Assembly (NCBI GenBank): GCA_934183255.1
Contig: CAKPSD010000002.1
Location: 1-64,000 of the forward strand
Reading direction: 5' to 3'
DNA: 64,000 bases
Origin: an uncultured Bacilli bacterium
GTDB taxonomy: Bacteria; Bacillota_I; Bacilli_A; RFN20; DUOF01
Both the position numbers and the translations under genes were made by a program. The first letter of the stretch is position 1, and each line of letters starts with the position of its first letter. The notes under the pieces are model-generated. The model saw only the letters and a program-made list of their open reading frames with translations. It searched no databases and had not been told where the DNA came from. Shown here piece by piece: positions 49,630 through 58,965 of the stretch.

Positions 49630-50514
49630 ATGATAACTACTGAATTAATTAAAAACTTACGTGAACGTACTGGTGCTGGAATGCTTGATTGCAAAAAAGC
49701 ATTAGTTGAATGCAATGGTGATATCGATAGCGCAACTGACTGGTTAAGAGAAAAAGGTATTGCTAAAGCTGCTAAAAAGGCAGATAGAATTGCTGCTGAA
49801 GGATTAACAACAATTACTGTAGATGGCAATTATGCACTAATTTGTGAAATTAACTCAGAAACAGATTTCGTTGCTAAAAACGAAAAATTCATTAACTTTG
49901 TAAATGATGTTGCAACTGCTGCTTTAAAAGCAAGAGCTACTACATTAGAAGAAGCTTTAAATGCTCCATTAAATGGTGCTACAGTAAATGATGCAATCGT
50001 ATCAAATACTGCAACAATCGGTGAAAAACTTTCTTTAAGAAGAATTGATTTAGTTAAGAAAACTGATAGTGATGTTTTTGGTAGTTATTTACACATGGGC
50101 GGTAAAATTGGTGCATTATGTGTTTTAGCTAACACAGATAAAGCTGATGTTGCTAAAGATGTTGCTATGCACATTGCTGCTTCTAGTCCTTTATACACTA
50201 ACACTACAGATATTCCTGCTAGCGAAGTTGAAAAAGAATTACATATTCAAACAGAAGCTGCTAAAAATGATGAAAAATTAAAAGGAAAACCTGAAGCTGC
50301 TTTAACAAAGATCTTAGAAGGAAAAATTAATAAATGGAAAGCTGAAATCAGCTTAGTAGAACAACCATTCGTTAAAGATCCTAGTATAAGTGTTGGAAAA
50401 TATGTTGGTCAATATGGTGCGACAGTTAAAACATTTGTAAGATACGCAGTTGGTGAAGGATTACAAAAAAGAAACGATAACTTTGCTGAAGAAGTTATGA
50501 ACCAAGTTAAATAA
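49630..50514 (+). CDS. tsf: translation elongation factor Ts
   Basis: A 294-aa nucleotide exchange factor for EF-Tu. The N-terminal UBA-like domain contains LRERTGAGMLDCKKALVE, and the core contains the TDFVAKNEKF motif. The C-terminal end VRYAVGEGLQKRNDNFAEEV is typical. GGAGGG lies upstream at the end of rpsB. It is followed by a terminator-like hairpin before pyrH, so rpsB-tsf may be made in excess over the later genes. Confidence 0.97.
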   Translation: MITTELIKNLRERTGAGMLDCKKALVECNGDIDSATDWLREKGIAKAAKKADRIAAEGLTTITVDGNYALICEINSETDFVAKNEKFINFVNDVATAALKARATTLEEALNAPLNGATVNDAIVSNTATIGEKLSLRRIDLVKKTDSDVFGSYLHMGGKIGALCVLANTDKADVAKDVAMHIAASSPLYTNTTDIPASEVEKELHIQTEAAKNDEKLKGKPEAALTKILEGKINKWKAEISLVEQPFVKDPSISVGKYVGQYGATVKTFVRYAVGEGLQKRNDNFAEEVMNQVK

Positions 50515-50519
50515 TTAAA

Positions 50520-50551
50520 TAGATGCTCATTTGTTTGAGCGTCTTTTTTTA
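50520..50551 (+). terminator. Terminator/attenuator between tsf and pyrH
   Basis: AGATGCTCA, a short loop, TTGAGCGTCT and seven T form a hairpin and T run (one G-T pair). It lies just before the pyrH ribosome binding site, so readthrough would set the pyrH level. Confidence 0.85.
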
Positions 50552-50566
50552 ATAGGAGGAAATCTT

Positions 50567-51286
50567 ATGAAATATAAACGCGTTTTAGTAAAACTAAGTG
50601 GCGAAGCTATGATGGGTCAAAACAAATCTAGCAAAGTGCTAGATAAAGATGTTATGTTTGAAATTGGAAAGCAAATAAAAGAATTGAAAGATTCTGGAGT
50701 TGAAGTAGGAATAGTTATTGGTGGAGGAAACATCTTTAGAGGAAAATATTGTGAAGAGTTATCAATAAAAAGAGCTCCTGCTGACTATATGGGAATGGTG
50801 GCTACAATATTCAATTCTTTAGCATTTAAAGCTGTATTAGATGCCTTAGATGTAGAAAATGTTGTTATGAGTGCTATAAACATAAACCAAGTATGTGAAC
50901 CTTACTATCATTTGAAAGCTTTAAGTCATTTGCAAAAGAAAAAAGTTGTAATATTTGCAGGCGGAACTGGTAATCCTTATTTTTCTACTGATACAGCTGC
51001 TGCATTACGTGCTAGTGAAATAGGTGCTGATGTAATCTTAATGGCTAAAAATGGAGTAGATGGCGTATATAACAAAGATCCTAGAAAATATAGTGATGCT
51101 ACTATGTTTGATAAAATAACATTTGATGAAGTACTACAAAAGAAATTAGAAGTAGTAGATTTAAATGCAATTAATTTATGTCAAAGCAATAAAATTAATT
51201 TAATTATCTTTAATATGGATAAGAAAAATGCTATAATTGACGTTGTCAAAGGTAAAAAGATTGGTACCTTTGTAGGAGAGGAATAA
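50567..51286 (+). CDS. pyrH: UMP kinase
   Basis: A 239-aa hexameric UMP kinase of pyrimidine nucleotide synthesis. The start KRVLVKLSGEAMMG, the motif GIVIGGGNIFRG and the C-terminal half FAGGTGNPYFSTDTAAALRA are typical. ATG at 50567 is chosen, with AGGAGGA before it; the longer frame would start within the terminator hairpin. It lies between tsf and frr; 4 bases separate it from frr. Confidence 0.97.
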   Translation: MKYKRVLVKLSGEAMMGQNKSSKVLDKDVMFEIGKQIKELKDSGVEVGIVIGGGNIFRGKYCEELSIKRAPADYMGMVATIFNSLAFKAVLDALDVENVVMSAININQVCEPYYHLKALSHLQKKKVVIFAGGTGNPYFSTDTAAALRASEIGADVILMAKNGVDGVYNKDPRKYSDATMFDKITFDEVLQKKLEVVDLNAINLCQSNKINLIIFNMDKKNAIIDVVKGKKIGTFVGEE

Positions 51287-51290
51287 ATAT

Positions 51291-51836
51291 ATGGATAATT
51301 TAATTGAATTAACAAAAAGTAAAATGTCAAAATCAGTTGAATCATATGAAAGTGAATTAGCAACAGTAAGAACAGGAATTGCAAGTGCTAGCATACTTGA
51401 TAGAATTGAAGTTATGTATTATGGCTTCAAAACTCCATTAAATCAAGTTGCATCAATATCTGTACCAGAGCCTAGAATGCTTATGATTAAGCCTTATGAA
51501 AAGAATACTTTAAAAGATATTGAAAAAGCAATAGTTGAAGCAAACATTGGTTTAACACCTAATAACGATGGCTCTTTAATAAGAATTATAATTCCTGCTT
51601 TAACAGAAGAAAGAAGAAAAGAACTTTGTAAACAAGTATCAAGATATGCTGAGGATGCTAAAGTTTCTATTAGAAATATTAGACGTGATGCCAATGATAC
51701 TATCAAAAAGAACAAAGAAGCTTCTGAAGATACTAAAAAAGGTTTAGAAAACGATGTTCAAAAATTAACTGATGAATTCACTAAAAAAATCGATTCAATA
51801 GCTAAAGACAAAGAAAAAGATATAATGAGTATTTAA
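51291..51836 (+). CDS. frr: ribosome recycling factor
   Basis: A 181-aa two-domain protein that splits post-termination ribosomes with EF-G. Its signatures are ELATVRTGIASASILDRIEV and VPEPRMLMIKPYEK, and the helical domain carries the usual RRDANDTIKKNKE. AGGAGAGG precedes the ATG. It is followed by a terminator. In Bacillus uppS comes next; here it is absent and cdsA follows. Confidence 0.97.
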   Translation: MDNLIELTKSKMSKSVESYESELATVRTGIASASILDRIEVMYYGFKTPLNQVASISVPEPRMLMIKPYEKNTLKDIEKAIVEANIGLTPNNDGSLIRIIIPALTEERRKELCKQVSRYAEDAKVSIRNIRRDANDTIKKNKEASEDTKKGLENDVQKLTDEFTKKIDSIAKDKEKDIMSI

Positions 51837-51863
51837 TAAATATCTTTAATAATTCATATAATG

Positions 51864-51896
51864 TAAAGGAGTAGTAATTACTCCTTTTATTTTTCT
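51864..51896 (+). terminator. Intrinsic terminator after frr
   Basis: AAAGGAGTA, a 5-base loop and TACTCCTTTT followed by ATTTTT form a good stem and T run. It separates rpsB-frr from cdsA-rseP-polC. The cdsA promoter in 51900-51970 was not resolved. Confidence 0.8.
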
Positions 51897-51984
51897 TATA
51901 TTTATATAAGAAAATAAATACCTAATTTTAATATTAATAAAATCTTATTTATGATATTATAAGAAGTAGGCTGGAGGCATGAAT

Positions 51985-52824
51985 ATGAAAAATAGAATAA
52001 TAACAGGTTTATTAATAGGAATAGTAGTTATACCACTAATGTTACTTGGTGGGATACCTTATTTAGTTGGTATATTATTACTTCTTGGTGGAGTTGCTTA
52101 TGAAGTAAGTGGCATGAAAAAGAATAATATTTGGATTAGAATTTTAACAATTGTTCTAATAATGGGTACTGCTTTATACAATTATTTCCATTTAGATGAT
52201 ATATCTTTATTATTCTTATTTCTTCCTATATTCTTATATTATACAATTGCATTATGGTATGAGCCATTTGACTTTAAAGAAGCTACATTTCTGAGTTTAT
52301 TTGCTATTTTAATGAACTTATATAGTAGAAGTGCTTTATATGTTAGAAACATAAATGGCAACGCTAATGCTTTAGTATTTGTTGTTATAACTACTTGTGC
52401 AGTTGATGTTTTTGCTTTATTTACAGGAATAAAATTTGGAAAACACAAATTAAATCCTCGTATTTCTCCAAAAAAATCTATTGAAGGATCGATTGGAGGA
52501 ATAATATTTGCTATTATATTTGCATTTGCGTTCAGTTATTTCTTCCCTATTTTTGAAGTAGAAGGAACTACAAACTTTTTAAATTTAGCTTTTAATAGTA
52601 GTTATAAATTGATTGAACCTTTTAAGGTTATTTTAATAACTCTATGTTTAACTATAATAGGCCAAATTGGAGATTTAGTATTTAGCATGATCAAAAGAAA
52701 TTATGAAATAAAAGATTTTGGCAATTTATTGCCTGGTCATGGTGGCTTAACTGATAGAATAGATAGTTTATGTTTTAATACTATTTTCTTTCAAATAATA
52801 TTTATGGCTTTATTATCATTATAA
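51985..52824 (+). CDS. cdsA: phosphatidate cytidylyltransferase
   Basis: A 279-aa integral membrane enzyme that makes CDP-diacylglycerol from phosphatidic acid and CTP for phospholipid synthesis. About eight helices; the C-terminal signature is ISPKKSIEGSIGG ... IGDLVFSMIKRNYEIKDFGNLLPGHGG ... DRIDS, with the metal-binding Asp residues. The second ATG (51985) is chosen, since GGAGG is too near the first. It lies 20 bases before rseP. It feeds the cardiolipin synthase encoded at 21319-22761. Confidence 0.95.
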   Translation: MKNRIITGLLIGIVVIPLMLLGGIPYLVGILLLLGGVAYEVSGMKKNNIWIRILTIVLIMGTALYNYFHLDDISLLFLFLPIFLYYTIALWYEPFDFKEATFLSLFAILMNLYSRSALYVRNINGNANALVFVVITTCAVDVFALFTGIKFGKHKLNPRISPKKSIEGSIGGIIFAIIFAFAFSYFFPIFEVEGTTNFLNLAFNSSYKLIEPFKVILITLCLTIIGQIGDLVFSMIKRNYEIKDFGNLLPGHGGLTDRIDSLCFNTIFFQIIFMALLSL

Positions 52825-52844
52825 TATAAAGAAAGGATGTTTAT

Positions 52845-53960
52845 ATGTTCATATTAAACCTATTATTATTTTTAATTGCTTTATCATTATTAGTCTTTGT
52901 TCATGAATTAGGACACTTTTTGTTTGCTAAACTATTTGGTGTATATTGTATAGAATTCTCTTTAGGAATGGGTCCTTTAGTAACTAGTAAAAAATTTAAA
53001 AAAGATAAAGAAACTACTTATTCTATACGCTATTTACCAATTGGTGGTTATGTAGCAATGGCTGGAGAAGCTGTTGAAGATTCAAAAGAGCAAGAATTAA
53101 ATATTCCTTATGAAAGAACAATAAATGGTGTAAAAGCTTGGAAAAGAGCTATTATCACTGTTGCTGGAGTTACTTTCAACTTTATATTTGCAATTATCTT
53201 AATAGCAATTTATATTTTTGGAAGTGGTGTTAGCACTAACGATAATAGAATAAAAGTAGAAAATAACTCTATTGTATACAATGCCGGTATAAGAACTGGA
53301 GATAGAATACTAGAAGTAAAAAATAACGTGATAAAAACTAATGGGACAATTACTTATAGTTCATGTTTAGAAGGGTGCTCAATAAATAAAATAAGTGATT
53401 TAGTAGAAATAGTTAATAAGGATATCCCAAATGAAGAAAATGAAACTCAAGAATTAACTATTACTTATATGCAAAACAACGAAACTAAAACTGCAACTAT
53501 ATCAAGAAGTTACAATTTAGAAAACAAAAAAGCTGATGTATATGGATTAAGTGTTATGTTAGAAACCCCAGGATTTTTCAAAGGATTAAAACTAACCTTC
53601 CAAACATTTGGAGAAATCATTGTACTTATGTTCAAAGCGTTAGGATCTCTATTTACTAAAGAAGGAATTAGCCAAGTTGGCGGCCCTGTTCAAGTTTATG
53701 CTGTATCAGCACAAATGGCTAGCCAAGGATTCTTATCTTATATTTGGTTTTTAGCAATTATTTCTGTAAATTTAGGTTTCTTCAATTTATTACCTATTCC
53801 TGGGTTAGATGGTGCTAGATTCTATTTATCAATAGGTGAAACAATTACAAATAAAAAATTCAATCCTAAAATTGAAAGTTATATAAATATGATAGGTATG
53901 TTCTTATTATTTGGAATAATGATTTTAGTTACAATAAAAGATGTAATAACCTTGTTTTAA
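52845..53960 (+). CDS. rseP: RIP metalloprotease RseP (site-2 protease)
   Basis: A 371-aa membrane-embedded zinc protease that cleaves anti-sigma factors and signal-peptide remnants within the membrane. HELGH in FVHELGHFLFAK is the zinc-binding active site, near residue 20. A PDZ domain lies at about 125-230, and the third zinc ligand is in LLPIPGLDGARF (about 315). Four membrane helices are predicted. AAAGGATG precedes the ATG. It lies between cdsA and polC; dxr and proS, which flank it in Bacillus, are missing. Confidence 0.95.
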   Translation: MFILNLLLFLIALSLLVFVHELGHFLFAKLFGVYCIEFSLGMGPLVTSKKFKKDKETTYSIRYLPIGGYVAMAGEAVEDSKEQELNIPYERTINGVKAWKRAIITVAGVTFNFIFAIILIAIYIFGSGVSTNDNRIKVENNSIVYNAGIRTGDRILEVKNNVIKTNGTITYSSCLEGCSINKISDLVEIVNKDIPNEENETQELTITYMQNNETKTATISRSYNLENKKADVYGLSVMLETPGFFKGLKLTFQTFGEIIVLMFKALGSLFTKEGISQVGGPVQVYAVSAQMASQGFLSYIWFLAIISVNLGFFNLLPIPGLDGARFYLSIGETITNKKFNPKIESYINMIGMFLLFGIMILVTIKDVITLF

Positions 53961-53975
53961 TTGGTGGTGATAGTA

Positions 53976-56900
53976 GTGGATGTAAAATTAAAGGACTTTT
54001 TATCAAATTTAAAATTAACAGATTATGAAATAAATTTATTTAATGATGCAAAATTAACTAACGCTACATATATTACATCTGTAAAAAAGTTTGTCATTGA
54101 CTTGTCTTTTGATAAACTAGCAGATCCTAATATATATTTTGTAATACAAAAAATTCAAAACAATAAACAATACAATTTCAATATAAATGTAATTCAACAT
54201 GAAACTTTAATGAATAGTACTTATTTAAAAGAAATATTCACTAAAGTAGTACTAGTTAAGTATTCTAATATAGCAATGATTCAATCAATAAAAGATATTG
54301 ATATAGAAACTATTAATGGTAGAATTAATTTTAACTTTAAAAGTGAAATGCAAAAAGATTCTTTCCTAGTATATAAAAAAGAATTTCAAAATATTTATAA
54401 TTGTTTAGGCGCTAATAAAATACTAGAATTTGCAGTTGATAAAACCTCTAGTATTGATATAAGTAAAGAATTTGAAAATGAAGTAAATCAAATTGTAAAA
54501 AATTCTATGCCTAGTGAAGCCCCTAAAGGAATAGTTAGAGATTATAATGATTCTCCTAAAAAATCATTTATAGAACATGATGCTGAAGATGTAGAAATAT
54601 ACTCACTTAAGCAAAATGATAAAAATGTCTATGTTACAGGCAAAATCTTTGCTTTAGAAGATAAAGAATACAACAACAGACTTATAATGAGCTACTATAT
54701 TACTGATTATAATGATTCTATAAGCGTTAAATGCTTTGAAAACAATCGTTTAACAAAAGAATTATTAAGAGGATTTAAAGTTGGAGATTGGGTTAGAGTA
54801 AAAGGTAATGTTACTTATGATAACTATGAAAAAGAAGATGTATTAACTGCCTCTACAATTGAAAAAGTAGAGGTTGATGAAAAAATATATGATACAGCAG
54901 AAGTAAAAAGAGTAGAATTGCATACACATACTAAAATGTCAAATATGGATGGTGTAGTGGATGCTAGTGAATATATAAAGCAAGCCCTTGAATGGGGTCA
55001 TAAAGCAATTGCTATTACCGACCATGGAGTAGTTCAGGCTTATCCAGATGCTAATAACGCTTCAAAAGGAAAAGATATAAAAGTAATATATGGTATGGAA
55101 GCTTATGTTATAGAAGAACACTTTAAACACATAATGAATCCAAGCGATGTTGATTTACAAACTGCTACTTATGTATCTTTCGACTTAGAAACTACAGGAT
55201 TATCTTCTAGAATGGAAGAAATAATCGAAATTGGTGCTGTAAAGATGAAAAATGGTATGCAAGAAGATTCATTCCAAACATTTGTTAATCCTGGTAAACC
55301 ATTAAGTGCTTTTACAACACAATTAACTAATATAACTAACGATATGGTTAAAAATGCTCCTCCTCTTGAAGAAGCAATAAGAAAATTTTTAGAGTTTTCT
55401 AAAGGTTGTATATTAGTGGCCCACAATGGTATATTCGATGTTTCTTTCGTAAAAGAAGCAATAAATAAACTAGGTTTCCCTAAATTAACTAATCCAGTAA
55501 TAGATACTTTACCATTATCTAGATTTTTATATAGTGAGCACAGATCTCATACATTAGGAAGTATTGCACGTCGTTTCAATATTGAATATGATGAAGAAGT
55601 AGCCCACCGTGCTGATTATGATGCTCAAGTACTTGCAAATGTCTTTGAAGTTATGTTAAACGAATTAACTACTAAAAAAGGCATAAAAACTCATGCAGAA
55701 ATAGAAACATTACAAGATCCTACTAATTTAAAGAAAAGACCTTTTCATGTTACTATTTTAGTAAAAAACCAAGATGGAATAAAAGATTTATATAAATTAG
55801 TATCTAAATCATGTCTTGAATATTATCATGAAATTCCATTAATACCTAGAAAAGTATTAGAAGAATATAGAAAGAATTTCTTACTTGGTAGCTGTTGTTA
55901 TAATGGAGAAGTATTTGAAATTGCTTCTACTAGAAACCATGAAGATTTATTAGAAACAGCTTCATTCTATGACTTTTTAGAAGTGCAACCATTAGATAAC
56001 TATTCATACTTAATTGATACAGGTTCAGTTGATAGCGTTGATACACTTAAGAAAATAATTAATTTCATTATACAAGCTGGAAAAGAATTAAATATTCCTG
56101 TTGTAGCAACAAGTGATGCTCACTATGTTACGCCTAAACAAAAGATATTTAGAGATGTTTATATAACTGCACAAGCAATTGGTGGAAAACACCACCCTCT
56201 ATATGACTTTAAAAAGAGAGTAAAAGAAAATCCAAATCAGCATTTAAGAACAACAAATGAAATGCTAGAAGCTTTTAATTTTTTAGATAAAGATTTAGCA
56301 TATGAAATAGTAGTAACAAATTCTAATATGATCGCGGATTCTATTGATAAAGTTGCTCCATTAAAAGACGGAACATATTCGCCTAGAATTCCTAATGATA
56401 AAGAAGAATTAAATAGAATATGTTGGGAAACTGCTCATAGATTATATGGTGAAAATATCCCTGATATAGTAGAGAAAAGAGTAGAAAAAGAATTAAATAG
56501 TATTATTGGTAATGGATTTGCCGTAATGTATTATATTGCTCACAAATTAGTTAAAAAATCAAATGACGATGGATATGTAGTTGGATCAAGAGGTTCAGTT
56601 GGATCTTCTTTAGTAGCTCACTTTACTGGAATTACTGAAGTTAATGCCCTTCCTCCACATTATATATGTGATAATTGTAAACATTGCGAATTTGATAATT
56701 TACCTGATAATACTTATAGTGGTTATGACTTGCCAGATAAAACTTGCCCAGAATGTGGTATGTTAATGCGCGGTGAAGGACATAACATAATGTTTGAAAC
56801 ATTCTTAGGATTCAAAGGAGATAAAGTTCCTGATATAGATTTAAACTTCTCTGGTGATTACCAACCAAAAGCCCATGAATATACAAAAGTATTATTTGGT

Positions 56901-58289
56901 AAAGATAATGTATATAGAGCTGGTACCATTGGTACAGTAGCAGAAAAAACAGCTTATGGTTATGTAAAAGGTTATTATGAAGAATTAGGAAAAGAAAATG
57001 AAGTAAGAAAAGCTGAAATGAGAAGATTAGCAATGGGCTGTGAGGGAGTTAAACGTACAACTGGTCAACACCCAGGAGGTATCATTGTTATTCCTAATTA
57101 TATGGATGTATATGACTTTACACCTATTCAATACCCTGCTGATGCACTAGATGCTGATTGGCGAACAACACACTTTGATTTCCATGCTATACATGATAAC
57201 GTATTAAAACTAGATATTCTAGGACACGTAGACCCTACTGCCTTAAGAATGCTAGCGGATATAACTGATGTTAATCCAAAAGATATAGATTGCAGTGATA
57301 AAAAAGTTATTTCTTTATTTACAACTTGTGAAGCTTTAGGTGTAACTAAAGAAGATATTTTAAATGAAAATGGAGTCGTAGGTATTCCTGAATTTGGTAC
57401 TAACTTTGTAAGAAAAATGGTATTAGAATGCAGGCCTCAAAGTTTTGCTGAATTAGTTCAAATATCTGGATTATCTCATGGTACCGATGTGTGGAATAAC
57501 AATGCACAAGAGTTAATAAACAACAAAACATGTAAACTAATGGAAGTTATAGGATGTCGTGATGATATTATGGTTTATCTTATAAAATGTGGGTTAGAGC
57601 CATCTATTTCATTTAAAATAATGGAAGCTGTTCGTAAAGGAAAAGGATTGTCCCCAGAGTTTGAAGAAGAAATGGTTAAGCACAATGTTCCTGATTGGTA
57701 TATTGCCTCATGTAAAAAAATAAAATACTTGTTCCCTAAAGCACATGCTGTTGCTTACGTTACAATGGCTATGAGAGTAGCGTGGTATAAAGTATATAGG
57801 CCTCTAGAATACTATGCAGTTTACTTCTCTACTAGATGTGATGCTTATGATATAGAAACTATGATACAAGGTAAAGAAGCCATAAAAGCTAAATTTTTGG
57901 ATATACAAGCTAGAAAAGCAAACTATAATACTGCTAGAGATGTAACTAATAAAGAGGAAAGTTTATTAATTACTCTTGAAAGTGCTATCGAAATGACTGC
58001 TAGAGGATTTAAGTTTGCTAATATAGATTTGTATAGATCACACTACAAAAACTTTGTAGTAGATCATGAAACAAATTCTCTTATTCCTCCTTTTAGTGCA
58101 GTAGATGGATTAGGAGAAGCTGCTGCTAAATCAGTTGTGGAAGCTCGTGAAAATGGAGAATTCTTGTCAATTGAAGATTTAACTGCAAGAACGCAACTAA
58201 ATGGTACTAATATAAAAGTATTAGAAAAGTTAGGTGTGTTAAAAGACATGCAACCTAAAAACCAATTAGAGTTAGATTTATTCTCATAA
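53976..58289 (+). CDS. polC: DNA polymerase III PolC-type alpha subunit
   Basis: A 1437-aa replicative polymerase with built-in proofreading. An N-terminal domain (1-200) and OB fold (about 215-310) are followed by a PHP domain (HTHTKMSNMDGV, ITDHGVVQAYPD) split by the DEDDh exonuclease (YVSFDLETTGLS, LVAHNGIFDVSF, AHRADYDAQ). The polymerase core (YVVGSRGSVGSSLVAH, VPDIDLNFSGDYQ, RTTGQHPGGIIVIP) and C-terminal HhH follow. GTG at 53976 is preferred: GGTGGTGATA lies just before it. Length matches the family. It ends the cluster with a terminator. Confidence 0.97.
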   Translation: MDVKLKDFLSNLKLTDYEINLFNDAKLTNATYITSVKKFVIDLSFDKLADPNIYFVIQKIQNNKQYNFNINVIQHETLMNSTYLKEIFTKVVLVKYSNIAMIQSIKDIDIETINGRINFNFKSEMQKDSFLVYKKEFQNIYNCLGANKILEFAVDKTSSIDISKEFENEVNQIVKNSMPSEAPKGIVRDYNDSPKKSFIEHDAEDVEIYSLKQNDKNVYVTGKIFALEDKEYNNRLIMSYYITDYNDSISVKCFENNRLTKELLRGFKVGDWVRVKGNVTYDNYEKEDVLTASTIEKVEVDEKIYDTAEVKRVELHTHTKMSNMDGVVDASEYIKQALEWGHKAIAITDHGVVQAYPDANNASKGKDIKVIYGMEAYVIEEHFKHIMNPSDVDLQTATYVSFDLETTGLSSRMEEIIEIGAVKMKNGMQEDSFQTFVNPGKPLSAFTTQLTNITNDMVKNAPPLEEAIRKFLEFSKGCILVAHNGIFDVSFVKEAINKLGFPKLTNPVIDTLPLSRFLYSEHRSHTLGSIARRFNIEYDEEVAHRADYDAQVLANVFEVMLNELTTKKGIKTHAEIETLQDPTNLKKRPFHVTILVKNQDGIKDLYKLVSKSCLEYYHEIPLIPRKVLEEYRKNFLLGSCCYNGEVFEIASTRNHEDLLETASFYDFLEVQPLDNYSYLIDTGSVDSVDTLKKIINFIIQAGKELNIPVVATSDAHYVTPKQKIFRDVYITAQAIGGKHHPLYDFKKRVKENPNQHLRTTNEMLEAFNFLDKDLAYEIVVTNSNMIADSIDKVAPLKDGTYSPRIPNDKEELNRICWETAHRLYGENIPDIVEKRVEKELNSIIGNGFAVMYYIAHKLVKKSNDDGYVVGSRGSVGSSLVAHFTGITEVNALPPHYICDNCKHCEFDNLPDNTYSGYDLPDKTCPECGMLMRGEGHNIMFETFLGFKGDKVPDIDLNFSGDYQPKAHEYTKVLFGKDNVYRAGTIGTVAEKTAYGYVKGYYEELGKENEVRKAEMRRLAMGCEGVKRTTGQHPGGIIVIPNYMDVYDFTPIQYPADALDADWRTTHFDFHAIHDNVLKLDILGHVDPTALRMLADITDVNPKDIDCSDKKVISLFTTCEALGVTKEDILNENGVVGIPEFGTNFVRKMVLECRPQSFAELVQISGLSHGTDVWNNNAQELINNKTCKLMEVIGCRDDIMVYLIKCGLEPSISFKIMEAVRKGKGLSPEFEEEMVKHNVPDWYIASCKKIKYLFPKAHAVAYVTMAMRVAWYKVYRPLEYYAVYFSTRCDAYDIETMIQGKEAIKAKFLDIQARKANYNTARDVTNKEESLLITLESAIEMTARGFKFANIDLYRSHYKNFVVDHETNSLIPPFSAVDGLGEAAAKSVVEARENGEFLSIEDLTARTQLNGTNIKVLEKLGVLKDMQPKNQLELDLFS

Positions 58290-58301
58290 TAATGCAAAAT
58301 A

Positions 58302-58340
58302 AAAACTCTTATGATTAATCTCATAAGAGTTTTTTTATTA
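58302..58340. terminator. Bidirectional terminator after polC
   Basis: AAACTCTTATGA, a 6-base loop and TCATAAGAGTTTTTTT form a long stem with T runs on both strands. It ends polC and the convergent SHOCT-protein operon. Confidence 0.9.
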
Positions 58341-58352
58341 TTTACAAGTTAA

Positions 58353-58946
58353 TTATTTTTTACTTTTTACATTCATTAACGCTTCTGCTCTTTTAGCATT
58401 ATATTCATCCTTAGTTATCATACCACTTTTTAATAACTCTGCTAACTCATCTAATTTTTTATTTAATTCAGCAGTATTTTCAATTTTAATTTTTCCTTGA
58501 ACACCATTTATAGGTTTAAAATTAGATAAATAACATTTTGTTCCTACTTTTGCTAAAGAATACTTAACTAATAATTGAGCATCTACTTCACTATAAGGAA
58601 CATATCCTCTTTTCTTTAATAATTTAGTAACAACTACTCTAGGGGTAACAAAGCACATTACTACATGGATAAAAGCAAGTACACCTAATGTTATAAAATA
58701 ATATTTACCAGGAACTTTCAAAAATTCTACATATTTGGCATTAACGCCAAGACTAACAAATAACTTAGCCAAATAGAATCCACATTGCTTCCATATTGCA
58801 AAAACATATACAATAGCAAGCACTAAAAATCTAAAGAACATTTTATAAAATAAATAATAAAATGGTCCTAAGAACAAATAACCAAGTGAGAATACTAAAG
58901 ATAAATCTTTACTTTCTCCACTTCTTTTTACTAATTTTGCTTTCAT
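58353..58946 (-). CDS. SHOCT-domain membrane protein, 197 aa
   Basis: A membrane protein with about three helices (around residues 20-37, 38-55 and 82-103), followed by a cytoplasmic domain and a C-terminal SHOCT motif (about 165-193: ELAELLKSGMITKDEYNAKRAEAL), a short bihelical module often joined to membrane domains. The segment GYLFLGPFYYLFYKMFFRF recalls small membrane domains of the DUF2628 type, though this is uncertain. AGGGGGT precedes the ATG. It lies 20 bases after the 924-aa lipoprotein gene and is likely its partner. Confidence 0.78.
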   Translation of the reverse strand: MKAKLVKRSGESKDLSLVFSLGYLFLGPFYYLFYKMFFRFLVLAIVYVFAIWKQCGFYLAKLFVSLGVNAKYVEFLKVPGKYYFITLGVLAFIHVVMCFVTPRVVVTKLLKKRGYVPYSEVDAQLLVKYSLAKVGTKCYLSNFKPINGVQGKIKIENTAELNKKLDELAELLKSGMITKDEYNAKRAEALMNVKSKK

Positions 58947-58965
58947 TTTAATTACCCCCTTATAA

